Positions 44,589-57,200 of a stretch of 64,000 nt of DNA are shown here, piece after piece. How positions within the stretch are numbered: the first letter of the stretch is position 1; the number at the start of each line of letters is the position of its first letter. Source of the DNA: Ceriagrion tenellum (Eukaryota; Arthropoda; Insecta; Odonata; Coenagrionidae); NCBI GenBank assembly GCA_963169105.1, contig OY720636.1:134345747-134409746 (forward strand), given 5' to 3'. The position numbers and the translations under genes were made by a program. Under the pieces are notes generated by a model. The model worked only from the letters and a program-made list of their open reading frames with translations, searched no databases and was not told where the DNA came from.

Positions 44589-45380
44589 CTAATAAACGTC
44601 TCTTTTTGAATACTTGAAAGTGAACACTAACGTCTTCACGAGGGTATCCTTCTCGCCTGGCACGGGTGAGTAGTCAATCAGAGATTTCACGTTATCGGTG
44701 CACAGCACGGGTTTCGAAAGCGATGTCCCCTTTGAAATGAGGTAGCCGGAATCCAAACAATCGGTATTCTCCTGGACGCTGAAAATGTCGACGGTGAGGA
44801 TGGGCAATTGCTCCTCTGCGTTTCTGCGCTCATTCGGATCCTCTATAGTTTCCAGTGGAACGATGTTGAATCTCTGGTACACACCTTCCGAATTTTTGAA
44901 TCCGGAAAAGGGAATTTTGCTCCCAATCAAAGACGCCGTTCGATCCCCGACACGAAAATCACAAATGTGCCTTTTGCCGAATTCTAGGGTCAGGGAGAAG
45001 TCGGTCCCGGGCAGGTCGGTGGGCAGCAAGATGTCGTAGTGGTCATCTCCAGTCTTCTCCACGCTGATGACGCGATCACCCAATTTGGCCGTGGGCCGGG
45101 CTATTAACCATCCCCAAGGAGGAGGGGCATAACGAGACGTCGCTCGCACCACCTGCTTCTTCACCAACGGCTGCTTCGGTCCCTCCACCACCTTTTCCTC
45201 CTCCTTCTTTGTCGACACCTCCTCCTTGGACATCTCCTCCTTAGGCACCTGCTCCTCGGGCACCTCCTCTCCCATTCCCTCCGGTAGATTCCCGCTAATT
45301 TCCATCTCGTACGGTCCTTCCTCCTCGACGTTCGACTCGACAATAAAGCGAAAGAGAGAGGCCTGCTGAAATCGCTCCAT
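44589..45380 (-). CDS. Unrecognised 263-aa beta-rich protein
   Basis: The start is probably MERFQQASLFRF at 45380; an in-frame ATG at 45398 is also possible. Residues ~20-80 are acidic/basic low-complexity (EEVPEEQVPKEEMSKEEVS, KKEEEKVV). The remainder is probably beta-rich: RYAPPPWGWLIARPTAKLGD, DHYDILLPTDLPG, LTLEFGKRHICDF and LVKTLVFTFKYSKRDVY. It sits inside the right TIR and reads inward, mirroring the 35330 gene at the left end. A minor capsid or structural role is conceivable because of the beta-rich look, but I recognise no family. Confidence 0.6.
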   Translation of the reverse strand: MERFQQASLFRFIVESNVEEEGPYEMEISGNLPEGMGEEVPEEQVPKEEMSKEEVSTKKEEEKVVEGPKQPLVKKQVVRATSRYAPPPWGWLIARPTAKLGDRVISVEKTGDDHYDILLPTDLPGTDFSLTLEFGKRHICDFRVGDRTASLIGSKIPFSGFKNSEGVYQRFNIVPLETIEDPNERRNAEEQLPILTVDIFSVQENTDCLDSGYLISKGTSLSKPVLCTDNVKSLIDYSPVPGEKDTLVKTLVFTFKYSKRDVY

Positions 45381-45424
45381 CTCCCTCCTCCTCCTCATCT
45401 CCGATCAGTTCATCCCCTCCCATG

Positions 45425-45450
45425 CCCCCCCCCCCCCCCCCCCCCCCCCC
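45425..45450 (+). repeat. Poly-C run, about 26 bp
   Basis: A homopolymer immediately inside the right TIR. Its exact length may be a sequencing or assembly estimate. A shorter C run lies outside the element at about 46418-46433. Confidence 0.85.
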
Positions 45451-45469
45451 GCCTTTGTACCGCGTGCAG

Positions 45470-46222
45470 GAGGTTACGGACAGAATGTGCTCTGGCTGAG
45501 ATGTTTCACAACAAACCGTACGTGTAGTATGGAAGGTCGTCATTTTAGAATGCAACAGTCAGCTGCACGCTCTTGCATTCCGATCGTGAGCGAGGCAGGC
45601 GGCGACTCGTGCTGTCCTTGCAAGGGAGAGAGAGTGACTAAAGTATTAGGACGCGACCTCAAATAGAGAAGCAAGTCCATGACTGTTTCGATATGCTACA
45701 TATTTTTCATTTCGGACTGGTGGTATCATTTTGGAATATAGATGAGTAAATCATTTGATGCGCGTTGATTAGTGCTATCCAACGGTTATATTTTATCTAA
45801 GTTAATTAGTATACTAAGTTAGAATGTTTTTCGGCTGTTGTGGGTTGAATATTCACTTTGTCGTAAAGACAAAGATATCATTTGATGTGGGTTTATTTGG
45901 GCTATCCAACGGTTATATTTTATCTAAGTTAATTAGTATGCTAAGTTAAAATGTTTTTCGGCTGTTGTGGGTTACAGTCAGAATGTGCTCTGGAAGACGT
46001 TTCAGAAGGATATGTCATGCAGCCTAGAAGATGTTTACGTACGAGGTTGCCTTGACGGTCCGCATTGAGAGTGAGTGGGTTATTGAGTCAACGTTAGATG
46101 ACGTATACGGAACTAATAGAACGCGGTCACAAAGAGAGACTGGGCGGGGTACGGGTGGGGATACTGCGTCGTTGTTGAGCTCAAGGTCAAGGCTGTCCTA
46201 AAAGATACATTCCTCTTCTACT
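45470..46222 (-). repeat. Right terminal inverted repeat, 753 bp
   Basis: Reverse complement of 34463-35215, the same length to the base. It includes the paired ~95-bp direct units. It ends CCTCTTCTACT before the AACATG duplication. Confidence 0.95.
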
Positions 46223-46374
46223 AACATGGCTTGTCCTTTGACAAGTGCTTTGAGGTGGCAATATTGCTCTCCCTTCCCCCGGACGCCCCGTTAATTGAAG
46301 TGCGCCAGAAGGAGCAAGCCATAATCTGGTTGCTAAAATCGTACGCCGCGCCCGGATTAAATAAAATACATTAA
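46223..46374 (+). pseudogene. 3' end of interrupted Penelope ORF
   Basis: Begins with the second AACATG copy. Continuing the frame from 34462 gives HGLSFDKCFEVAILL and a conserved R-x3-E-x3-I-WLL-x-SY-x3-GLN ending, the C-terminal part of the GIY-YIG nuclease, with a stop at 46372-46374. This shows where the Penelope ORF was cut. Confidence 0.88.
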
Positions 46375-46742
46375 TGTAACGCTTTCCGTTCTTCTCCATT
46401 TACCCGCTTCTCTCCCCCTCCCCCCCCCCCCCCCGCCCTCACTTCGACCCCTTCCGCTCTCTCCGGCCAAGACACGAGCTGGTAAAAATTTCCCCTTTTC
46501 AAGAACCGTTCGTCAACCGCTGGGAAAAACCCCTTCCCCTACACCCTCCCCTAACCTACCGCCCCTCCTACCCCTATCCTCACCAGCGCACACGACATTT
46601 GTTCCGTGATACGCCTTGAAGACGGACTAGTTCCGAAAGCTAGCGATGTAAGTGTGATCGTCTCTTTTTTTGTGTGTCTATCTCCTCCATCCTATCCACA
46701 TCGTGTGTCCATTGCCGCATGGCTGACTCCAATCCATCAACG

Positions 46743-46795
<53 letters not shown>
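46375..46795 (+). mobile_element. Penelope 3' region and terminus type A
   Basis: A C-rich untranslated segment leads to GAAGACGGACTAGTTCCGAAA at about 46617, and continues as in 32118-32262, ending in a (TA)n tract (about 46746-46793). This is the direct-orientation terminal copy. Short frames here are repeat artefacts. Confidence 0.8.
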
Positions 46796-46797
<2 letters not shown>

Positions 46798-46919
46798 CTA
46801 CATTTAACTGGGTAATAGACTTTTCAAAGTAAAAATTTAACTATCTTTCCATATTTTATCATGCATTTTCAAGGAAAAGCTAAACACACTAGAAATCTTC
46901 TTCAGATAATTCTTCATCA

Positions 46920-47563
46920 GTCTCTACATCACGCTGTTAACTAGATTCCTCTAGAGTGAGCAAAATTATTTTCATCTGACGTTTAATTGCACTATTTTTC
47001 TTTTCTGAACTCCTGAAATCGACTATATCTTTGGATCTAATGTAAGAAGTAGTCTTCGAAAGTGATCTTCGTTTGTACTGATCCTGGATAATTTTTTTGT
47101 GTGGTGTTCCTGTGATCTTCTGATATATACTTATTCCTAGCCTCCATCGCCTCTTCGGACAAATGACCAAAAGGGAGCACAGCTTTCTTGGCGATTGCTG
47201 ATCCATGAATTAACTTTACTCTCACTTAACTTCAATGATACACTGCAGACTCACCTCACACTTCTCCTCTGTGATAGTGATGTCCTCGGAGTAGGCTGAA
47301 TATTTGACTTCTAATACAGACTTGTAGCTAGGGTATGTGGAATGGCCATGTATTTTAGTTGTCATTCGAAGAAGAAAGAAGTGGTTTTTGGTAAAATGGC
47401 CAGAAACAATAATGGAAAGAGCTTCCTCTGGAGATAGTTCATTTGGATTGGCCTCCTTTGTTCTCCATTCAGATAACACGCGCTTCGCTCTTGAGAGAGT
47501 GTTTGTCGTCACCACTTTAACTATTTTTGCGACAGACTCATCTCCTTTGCTTCGATAGCTCAT
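46920..47563 (-). pseudogene. Decayed arthropod transposon-encoded protein
   Basis: On the minus strand, ELSPEEALSIIVSGHFTK, YPSYKSVLEVK, ITITEEKCEVSLQCII and then, past a stop, VKLIHGSAIAKKAVLPFGHL-SEEAMEARNK follow the order of a protein I recall from many arthropod genomes in transposon context. Stops and frame changes follow (47037-47225 and 46937-47206 are different frames). Its superfamily is not known to me. Confidence 0.55.
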
Positions 47564-48415
47564 CGAGGTGGCAAACGCTTACTCAGCTGGTGATGTGCTA
47601 GCCCTAAAATCCTCTCTTTTCCTTCTCTTTGCCCTCTCGATGGATTCCTAAAACATTTTTTTCGGTCGGCCAATTTCAGCTAACTCAGTCGAACCTTCAA
47701 AGAGTAATGATTTTAATTAACACATTGAAGCAAGAGATACTGATATCACTGCAACTCATTACAATTCACACAGTAGATGCTCACCGGATATATTGGGAAC
47801 ATATTTATATGAGACCGGAAAATTTCAACTTCAGCTGGAGCCAACATCCGAACTTTCTTCTGAAAAAACTGTCAGAACGTGAGCTTTGCTCCCACTTACG
47901 AAGATATTTTGAGAATAGATACTTTTGCATTACACTTGCTAAAATATTTTTGGCATTGACGTCCTCATTCAAATTAAATTTGTTGCTTAACTAGTCCAGT
48001 ATGCATTGTTTCTTAGATGATGTAGATTTTTTTCCACTTTCAATAAATTTCTCATGCATCTCAAGATGCGTGACATTTCTAAGATCCATTAAACCCTATG
48101 TAATCTTTTTTAAGTTAAAATTAACACAATGTTACAAGCTTGCACTGATTGCACCACTGTTAGCCAAAAATCCACGGAAGTGTATTGAAACTGGAAATTC
48201 ACAATACCAAGAAACTAGGGGTTCTCCTCTTCAAAAGTTGCCTTCTCTTTTTTTCGAACGTAAAGAAGATATGTCAGCTTCCATACTTAATGACAAACTC
48301 ACGCCTTTCTCTGGCAAGGCACTACGCAAAACTGAATTCTAGCAAGAAATGTTCGAACAAGCGATGCTTAAAAGTGACTTGCGCACATTTTTCCGTTGGG
48401 GAACAATAAAAATGC
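47564..48415. other. No gene recognised
   Basis: Frames at 47629-47994 and 48001-48342 on the plus strand lack recognisable motifs. They could be further remnants of the neighbouring transposon protein. Confidence 0.4.
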
Positions 48416-48640
48416 GGCATAGCTCAGTCTTTTTCGGTAGCTGTTTACCCTGCAAGCGGTACGGAGCCGACAGCGGTTTTAATAATATCAATCGAGGAAT
48501 TGAAGACTGTAGTCCTCTCTTACAATAGACTCATTGGGCGAACACGAACATCCATGTCCTGGGCAGTGAATAATCAACCCAGGCGAGATTCGAACCCGCA
48601 CCTGGGAGAAATCGCTCCCAGGTGCGCCCCACGAATCTCT
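48416..48640. repeat. tRNA-like/SINE-like segment
   Basis: The plus strand has a tRNA-like A-box region (CATAGCTCAGTC...CGGTAG) near 48417; the minus strand has a B-box-like GGGTTCGAATCTCG at about 48586-48599. The two boxes are on opposite strands and far apart, so this is at most a composite SINE remnant and not a tRNA gene. Confidence 0.35.
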
Positions 48641-50060
48641 TTTTTTTCCGTTTTCAGGACAAAACCAAAGTTACAGGCTGGGGCCGTTTTCGAACTTGGC
48701 AAACGCATAGTTAACTGCCCATCAAGTTATCTAGATCCCCAGGCGGACGGAGTGAAATCCTCCCTCGGCACTTTCGTAGCCGTTATACGGTGGAAGAGAC
48801 ATCATTAGAATTTAGAATTTTAAATATATGGTGGTATTTAACTTTCTGACTTAATTTAACCCGATGCCATTGTATGTGGAAAAACGACGATGCATGATCA
48901 TAGCATATGAATGAGAATAGAGGCGGGCAGATGGTTAATTCGAGGTGTCTTCCTACGGAATTGATGATTTTACCTTTGATTAGGCATAATAAGTTAGCAT
49001 AATTATTTCCAACATAACATTCCACGTGATGTTAAATGAAAAACAAGATCATGAGGTTGCTTATTCTGTCTCAATGCTCTCTTGAATATCTTGGGAACGT
49101 ACATGTAGGCAGTAGTAGTAGTATTAGGGTGATAAGGGTGCTTCGACGACTTAGGTTATTCGCATACATGTAGGCTAAAGTGCAAACAAGAGCATGATGT
49201 TGTTGAGAGGCTGGCAGGATCAGAGGGTAATTTATCAAAAATAAACATTTTTGACTGAAATTCCTCAAATGACAGTCTTCCAGAGTAGCAATTGCAAGTA
49301 ACTTCTGATGTTAGAATGCGAAATATTAAGCCACTGGCGCATAAAAGCACGTAATAATATTACCAAAATACTAGGCGTTGTGAAAGACCGGGTCCCTAAC
49401 TTGTGTTGTGTAACGTCCCGTTTGCGACGTTATGCAACGACTATTCTAAGTTCCGTAATCGCTCCGAGCGGTCCACGACACTCCTAGCGGTCCACAGTCT
49501 AATTCACCAAAATAGCAAGTTCACAACCGCTGTTCACCACGCTAACTTCATTAAAGAACGAGAAAACCGAGAAAACGCTCGGATGATGGAAGTGCCGCTA
49601 TCTGCAGCGCCTCTATCGGTAAGTTGAAAACCTCTTGCCGCCAAAATACCTTGCTTACCATCTGGGTCCATTTCCGCCCCTTTTTCCCTACTCCGATCAC
49701 CCTCCTGTTCCTTCTCCGTGTCAAGAAGTAACTGACTTGAATCACCTACCAACATGAACACGGATGCTGCCTTTCGTTTGATTTATGAGATGATGGCCGC
49801 ATGATGTCTCTTCCACCGTATAACGGCTACGAAAGTGCCCAGGGAGGATTTCACTCCGTCCGCCTGGGGACCTAGATAACTTGATGGGCAGTTAACTATG
49901 CGTTTGCGAAATTCGAAAACGGCCCAAGCCTGTAACTTGGTTTTGTCCTGAAAATGGGAGAAAAGAGATTCGTGGGGCGCACCTGGGAGTGATTTCTCCC
50001 AGCCGTAGCGCCTAACGAGTCTTTGTGGGAGAAAGAAGGATCCAGAGACGCTGGTTTCCA
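48585..50060. mobile_element. Unclassified unit with ~220-bp inverted repeats
   Basis: About 48590-48805 matches the inverse of about 49795-50010, including AAAGTTACAGGC/GCCTGTAACTTGG, GTTAACTGCCCATCAAGTTA and CTTCCACCGTATAACGGCTA. The ~1-kb centre shows no transposase. It may be a non-autonomous element or two inverted copies of one repeat; a diverged relative lies at 20452. Confidence 0.55.
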
Positions 50061-51302
50061 TTTAAGGCCGTTTTCTAACTTGGCAAATCGAACAATCTTG
50101 CCTTGAAACCTAGTACGCATTGGGCGGAAATGACGTCCAATTCAAGTGGCCGCTGTCGCCATATTGTCTAGTTACCTAGTCAAGACACCAAGTATATGAA
50201 AAAGCAGACTTGTTATGCTTGCTAGGTTTTAAGTTAGAACTCGGGATGTGATAATATGGGCTTGTATGGAAAATAGAAGTGAAGAAACTTTCAAATGGAT
50301 ACTATTTTATCATTACTACGTGTATTTCTTTGATGTTTATTAATTTTTTGCGGAAAAATCGATTAATTCGCTAAATTCGAAGGCTTTTCAAATGTGAATA
50401 TACTTAAAGATTTGGTACCTAATAGTTCTGTGAATAATTCCATACATTGTGGACGTTCCGTCCTTGTTTACTTCATTGAACCTACAAATTCTGCTTTCCT
50501 TGCTCTGGAAAGAAAAAACATATCCCGTTGAAAGAATTATGAAAGTACTGTCGGGTAGCCATAATTTCATTGGCAGAATTAGTTTTAGCTAACGAACATC
50601 AGAATTGTTAATAACGTTGAGCATTGGAGAGATTTCACTCCATTCATCAAAGTAGGGGGACAATAAACCATTAGAGTAAATATAATTTGTTTTCAGCTTA
50701 ATTATGCTAGCTACAACGCGCGTATCTATCAGTCGACAGTCGAAGATCATAGGTAGTTAGTTCGAAGTGCAATGCATTAATATGTTTGTTCATAAACATA
50801 TATATGCATAATGTGTTGGATAATGTGCAAAATATATGCATAATGTTTTTTCATACAGGCAAAAAATATTACGATGCCTTTTTTGCACAAAGACGTTGAT
50901 TGTGGTAAATACAGTGAGCGAAATGTCGTCCACTTTAGCAGCCCCAAATAATCGAAGCATAATAGTCAATCACCATATTACGGTATATGAGAAGTATTTT
51001 ATTCATAAGCAATAAGATTTTAAAAATAATATTCTCTTTTAATTTGTCGTATAAGGTTGGGAAGCATTTTCAAGAAGTAATCCACTTCAATCACCCACAA
51101 TAATTATGGACACATGGATGGCGCTTTTCGCATCTTTTACGAGATGAAGGCCGCAGGATGTCTCTTCCATCGTTAAAGGGCTACGAGAGTGTCAAGTAAG
51201 GATTTCACTTTGCTTGCCTAGGAATCAAGATATCTTGATATGAAGTTAAATAGTCGTTTGCCAAGTTCGGAAACGGCCTAAGTAACTCCTGGAGGCCATG
51301 GC

Positions 51303-52352
51303 CATCTCTAATCCATCATGAACACCCTTAAGGTGTATGATAATATTAAGGAAAGAGTGAGAGTTAACGGGTTTCTGAGTGATTGGTTTGCAATAAAACA
51401 GGGCGTAAAGCTAGGTTGCGTAATGTCACTACGACAGTTTAATGTATTTATGGATAAATGTTTTAGAGATGCATGTAGAGAAAGCGACGGTATTTTGATT
51501 TGAAATGTAAACGTTCGAGTCCTAGTATATGCGAATGACGCTGTTTTGATCTCAGAGACGCAACAGGGATTACCAAAGTTCGTAGATAAGGTTTGTGACC
51601 CAACAGAGAGATTAGTATTGAAGTTAAATGCGTCCAAGACTAAAGTAGTAGTTAGTGATAAGGAGAATGGGGAGAATAACTGTATGATGAGGGCGAATGG
51701 TGAAGTTATTGAACAAGTGGATGATTTATTGTACTTGGGTAAGATGTTTGCGAAAGACGGACGGATGGGACATCGATGAGGAGATAGAGAGAGGTGCGAA
51801 TTCTGGAAGGAAAGAGGTGGGAAGCATGTGGAGCATATCAAGGAATGAGTGCCTGTTAAAGGAGGCGAAAACCGCCGTGTACAAAGGGGTACTTCTCCCA
51901 ACGTTTCTGCATGGTAGTGAAACATGGGTTTGTCAGAATAGACATTGCAGTGAACTATACGCCGTGGGTATGAGTTATCTGAGGAGTGTTGGCGGCAAGA
52001 GTGGGTTGGATAGAATGATGAATGAGTGGGTAATAAATGAATGTGGCTTAGATGCTCCAGTAGTGGACATATGTGAAAGAAGTGTCCTTCGTTAGTAAGG
52101 CCATGTTGAGAGAATGGAAGAGAGTCGAATAACGAAACAGATATATATCAAAGTGGAGTGAAATGAAATGAATGGTGTGAGAGGTAGAGGAAAGCCGAGA
52201 AAGTTGTGGTTGAGGAAATTCTTAGGAGGTGGAATATAAGGAGTCTTAAAATCAGGAGGGCGAGTATGAAGTAATTTATGGTGGTGTATTAGGCAAAAGA
52301 GGTTTTCAATGATAGGTCAGTACGGAGGAAAATATTGAAGCTGGTTAGGCGA
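51303..52352 (+). pseudogene. Non-LTR RT remnant (copy 2)
   Basis: Duplicate of 20614-21663 with the same disabling changes, including YAND in place of YADD and the same internal stop. The shared lesions show the LINE had died before the duplication. Confidence 0.85.
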
Positions 52353-54232
52353 TATTTATTTTAGAGAAATTTTAAGACCGTGCCTACCCAGGAAGTCTTA
52401 CTTCTACCAGCTGATCGAAAACACCATCTTGCCATATCTTACTTACTTCTTTTTCCCCAGAACTTGATACCTATTTATACGGTTTTCCTTATCTGAACCT
52501 TTGACAAATGTATTGCCTGAAACCTTAAATAAATGGATGCGTAAACCGTTATGCACGAAAGTAAGGAAAATGATATAGTGCGGGATTTGATGACTTATTT
52601 GGAATATGCATTTGTGTGAATGATCGGCAGTGTTCAACAATTCAGCATGTATTTCCTTTCCGGCTATTCCCTTTTCCGGTGCGTGAGGAACCTGATTTTG
52701 AGTATACACTGACTCCATTGCGCGCACGTCAAACACAGGTATTATCAATGGTAAAAATCCTGAGGCCTATTTTTGGGATCACGATTAGCAGGTAAAAATA
52801 TAGCAAAGATTTTGGCAGTACAATCAATCAAATTATAATGTAATCTTAATTATAATTATTGATTAAAAGGGCCGTGTTCGAAGAAAAGTGGTTTAAGACC
52901 CAAAATTAAGATTTGGCCTTCTGTAGCAACGAACGAGAGTGCTGAGTTAAAAACACAATCTTATGCAAATATATTCGCAAGTAAACGCAAGAAAATACTA
53001 TTTTTTGGGTGAAATATGAAAAAAAGAACTTTCCATGACTTTATCTCCGCACAAGCTTATTCACTAAAGGGCGAATTACATAATACATTTTATTGTTTCA
53101 ACGAAATAATTACGGATTGTAGAAAAAATGAATGGAATTAGAGCAGGTGCCATTTCCCGTTTAGATGTTCGGATATAATCATACAATTTGCCATTTTATG
53201 CGGTGCAATTTTGAAACAGTCATGAAAACGTGCATGCATTCGTTTTCACAGTAAAATATAAAAATATTCCGAGGGGGTACCGATATATTCCATAGTCTCT
53301 GCAGACAGCTGGCTGTAATAATAAGATTTGAAATTTACTCAATATACAGTCTCTCCATTTAATTGTGGAATGGGCATTTAATTGTTAATGGGAATTTAAT
53401 TGTGGAACCGCTGTCAGTTTGACAATCTTCTTCCACTCACCTCTGTTCCAAAACTGTCCTCAGCCTTGTATAATCCTCTCTAATTTATGTAATAATAATT
53501 GATAGAAAAAAAAACTTGAATATATCAATTAATAAACGACTACAGAAATGATTTCCACTGATTACTCCACTTCACAGACAGTCGTTATAACGTCACAGCC
53601 TATCCGTGGCGGTAAAATATTTCCTTATCGCGAAAAACAGTACCTATTTTTAACCAGTCATTTCTTGTGTTCCTTGACTGCTACTAAGAACTCTACAGAT
53701 TTTAAATTATCGCAGGAATCGTCTTCACCACGATCGTTTATGTTTTATACATAATACTCAGGAGAGATGAGGTGGACGTTTTTCGGGAGGATTAAAACTT
53801 GTGCACCTTTGGTAGACTACCTGGTACTCATGATTCAGGTGGTCTACGAATTATTTCATTCAGCTGATAAAATACACAGTCTCTATCTTCCACCTTATGT
53901 TACAGTTAGTCAAATTTTACCCAGCGAAATTTTTTTCTATCACACCCTTCTTTCCACCGCTCCAGCATACTTAATTCACTCGCATATCTTCGTCATTCTT
54001 TACATCGCGTCCCTTTCAAATAGTTCATGCTCGAGGACATCTACAAAAAACTCTTACAATTTCAGATTCTTGCTATATTCATATCATCTTAAGATAATAC
54101 TATTCCTATAACTCCAAAGGATACGGTATTTTGTACTAAAGAGAACGATTCGACAACAATAGGAGGTGAGCCCTTGGTAACGTTTATTCTTAGCAACCGC
54201 ATTCATTTCCGATCTTTCGATTAAAAAGGAAC

Positions 54233-57200
54233 ATGGGAAATACTTTAAGAAAGTGTGTTCAAGGAGGTGATGATAATACGGATATTTATGGTGCTGGAGA
54301 TACAGACCCGATGCCGAACGACAGTAACAACGTTGTCGGTGAGTCTTGAAGAATAGCTATGCCACTTTAACCCCGATTTACCTCCATGGTTGTTGGGATC
54401 GGTGTAATGTTAAATGGTTTCCTTTTTTTTAGCTTACGGTAGATGACTTTCAAGCTAGGAAAGTACTTAAAAATAATATTCATCATTAATGTTGGTGTTC
54501 TACGCTTGGGTAGCGTAACCTCTTCGTTTTAAGGGGGGTTTTTTCTCTTCCAGCAGGACACAGACTCATTGGTTCATCGATTAGAATCAATTTGGATTCG
54601 AAACATATCCAAAGGTATTTGCGTAGGGAAAGGAGTCTCCGTAACCAACAAAACTGAGGCGCCCGGCAGGGGAGGGTAACTGAGAACCTCCTTCTTACTA
54701 CCGGGTGGTGCTTGGTTTTGTCCCAATAGGTCGCCTCGCCCGGAGAACCTGGAAAGAGGTGTAGGCCTCATTGCACTTCCAGGGGATACCGAGCGGGTCC
54801 CCTCGTTAGGAATTAAAGGGTAGGCTAGGGCGGAAACCTACCTTTCCCGGCTGTGCCCGACCTGCTGGTCAGGCTGATCGTACGGATAGGAAGGTCCTCA
54901 CTGAGATTTTTCCCACGTATTCCCCCCTTAGGACACGGAGACTCCACGGCTGCGAAGCCTGTATCTCAAGTAAATGGGACGAAAGCAGAAAACGATGGTC
55001 GATTACTATTGATTACTAAATTTACAAAAGATACAGTCCCTCATTTTGAATTTCGCCGAGGAGACCGATCTGTCCGTGTGGCCGGTTTCTTCCACTGTCC
55101 TTTGATCTATTTCAGTCTGCTAGCCTCTACACTACTCCCCATTTCATCCAATTTTACCGATATCTGGCAGCAATAAATAAAAAACCGATTACAAAATTGA
55201 TTTTGACTGTCAACTTCTCCTCACAGATAATCGTTTTTAAGTCACCGCCTATCTATGAGGGTATAATATCGCCATATCGTGTTAACTGTGATTCCATTTA
55301 TCCAGTCATTCTTACGTTCCTTTGTTGCAACGAAGAATTAAACGAGATTCAAATTGTGGCAGTAGTTTTCATCATCACAATCGCTTACTTATATACAATA
55401 TGTAATACACAGGGGAGATGAGGTGGGCATTGTCATGATGATGATTAATTTTTGTACGTACCTGGTACGCAAGTACCAGATAGTCTACCGATTGTTTCAT
55501 CCAGCTGATCCAAAACGCTAAATACCTCTTCCTCTTTCTGACAGGGGTAGTCCAAATTTGCCCAATAATCCTATCACACTCATCTTTCTACCTTTCCAGC
55601 CAACTTAATCCTCACATTACTTCATCATTCATTAGGTAATTATTTTTACTTATCAAATAATTGTTAGCCCTTGTTAGAGAAACTCTCTGTGACTGAGGAA
55701 GGGCTAACACCCGAAACGTTTTTCAGTAAGACTTTCTTTTTACTCTCGTCTTTTTACCCCCCTGTAAGTTTCCTCTATAAATGTACATACACACACATAT
55801 AAATGTTTATACAGAAAGGTAGAAAGATGAGCCTGTAATCATCGGTTTATGCATTTTTTCTACAGACATGTGGTAATGGTAAGTGTATTCAGTTGTAGAA
55901 GATTTGTAAAAGTCACAACAAGGAACAATGTCTGAAACCATATCTTCATTCTAATGTGTTTTTAGTAATTATTTCTTATGCAAGACAAGCATCACCACAG
56001 ATCATCATCTAATTTGAGAGGTGCAGGATTACCTCTACATCATACATATCCATCCATGTGAAAGACCAAAATGCCAGTTCTAGCTGGATATTCCTTGCTC
56101 TGTTGTTTGCCTTTGGCCTAAATTATTCTTCTTTAAGGCCAAGTGTTGATAAAACAGAGGAGAATGAATTTTGGAGACTGTTTTGTTGATCACTACATGC
56201 TTGAAGCTTACAGTGGGAAAATCCCGATCATTGGTGCCAGATATTATTCACTATTCTCCATGTAAGTGTCTCTTATCATGAGGAATTGGGCAGGCGGAAC
56301 TCTTGGTACCTGAGTCAGTGGGACACAGTAACATTTTCTCAGCCAAATGAGTTGTGGTAATCTCAAGTCTCAAGTATATGTCAGCCCCACTCGTAACATG
56401 CATGCGGCCAACCATTTATTTGTACAGTGCATTTAATGGAGTAAAAAGTGTTGCATGCCTCGGGAAAATGACTAATGAGTGCAGCCCGCGTGTCCCATTG
56501 TTTGTATACAAATCTCAAATGGGACTTAAGCATCATAGTTTAGAAAGTTCTAGCATTGTGGATATTATGTAGCAAAGATTATATTATATAATACATAGTT
56601 GTGGGGTTCTGTTTAAAATTTGTATGTACACTGCACATGGTGTATATATATGACACTTTTTTCCATAACATGCAATAAAAGTATAATGTTAGTGAACCCC
56701 ATGTGATGAATTATACAGTTGAACATGGAGATATTCAATGATTGGGGTTTCATTTCTGACTACTGCGACTGGGACTATGGATGTGAGGCTCCCAATGGAA
56801 CCTGGCTCCTGCTCTCTTTGCTTATATTTTCCTCAACAGCAGAGTCAGCTGGTAATGGTGTTTGTTCTTTTATGCAAAATTAAAATTCTCAATGTATACG
56901 GCATACAATTTTGCATAAGGGCTCTACTGAATTGACTGCAGGATACATTATATCTCTGTCCCTGCACGCATAGCGTCTTGCAGATGACAATTTGTTTTGG
57001 TATTCCAACCAGCAAAGGTGACCTTCACCTAAAAGATGCCCATTGGAACTCCAGCAACATTGTCACCTCCAGGACCCAACGCATATGTTGAAAACCCAAA
57101 AATAATAAAGAGAAGAACCTTTGTTCATATACATGCAAAAATCTGTAGTAGGTTATTGAGTTGTTTGTGGTCAAATGGTTTGAAATGGATTTATGATACA

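Larger units (their letters stand above)
34463..46222. mobile_element. Maverick/Polinton-like (adintovirus-related) element with MMP and dUTPase
   Basis: An 11,760-bp element with 753-bp terminal inverted repeats, 5'-AGTAGAAGAGG ends and a 6-bp TSD. These features, plus a remnant of an adenovirus-type cysteine protease (37504-37857), match Maverick/Polinton elements. No PolB, retroviral-type integrase, FtsK-like ATPase or recognisable capsid gene is present, and the length is below the usual 15-20 kb. Uninterrupted genes include an MMP, a dUTPase and at least five unrecognised proteins. The arms look identical by eye, suggesting a recent insertion or gene conversion. It may be an internally deleted copy mobilised in trans, or an unusual cargo-bearing lineage. 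Confidence 0.8.

Noticed and set aside
34463..46222. Parvovirus- or bidnavirus-type integrated genome
   Set aside because: Long TIRs would fit, but there is no NS1/SF3 helicase or PolB, and the 6-bp TSD and protease remnant fit Mavericks better.
48416..48640. tRNA gene
   Set aside because: A-box-like and B-box-like motifs are on opposite strands and no cloverleaf can be drawn.
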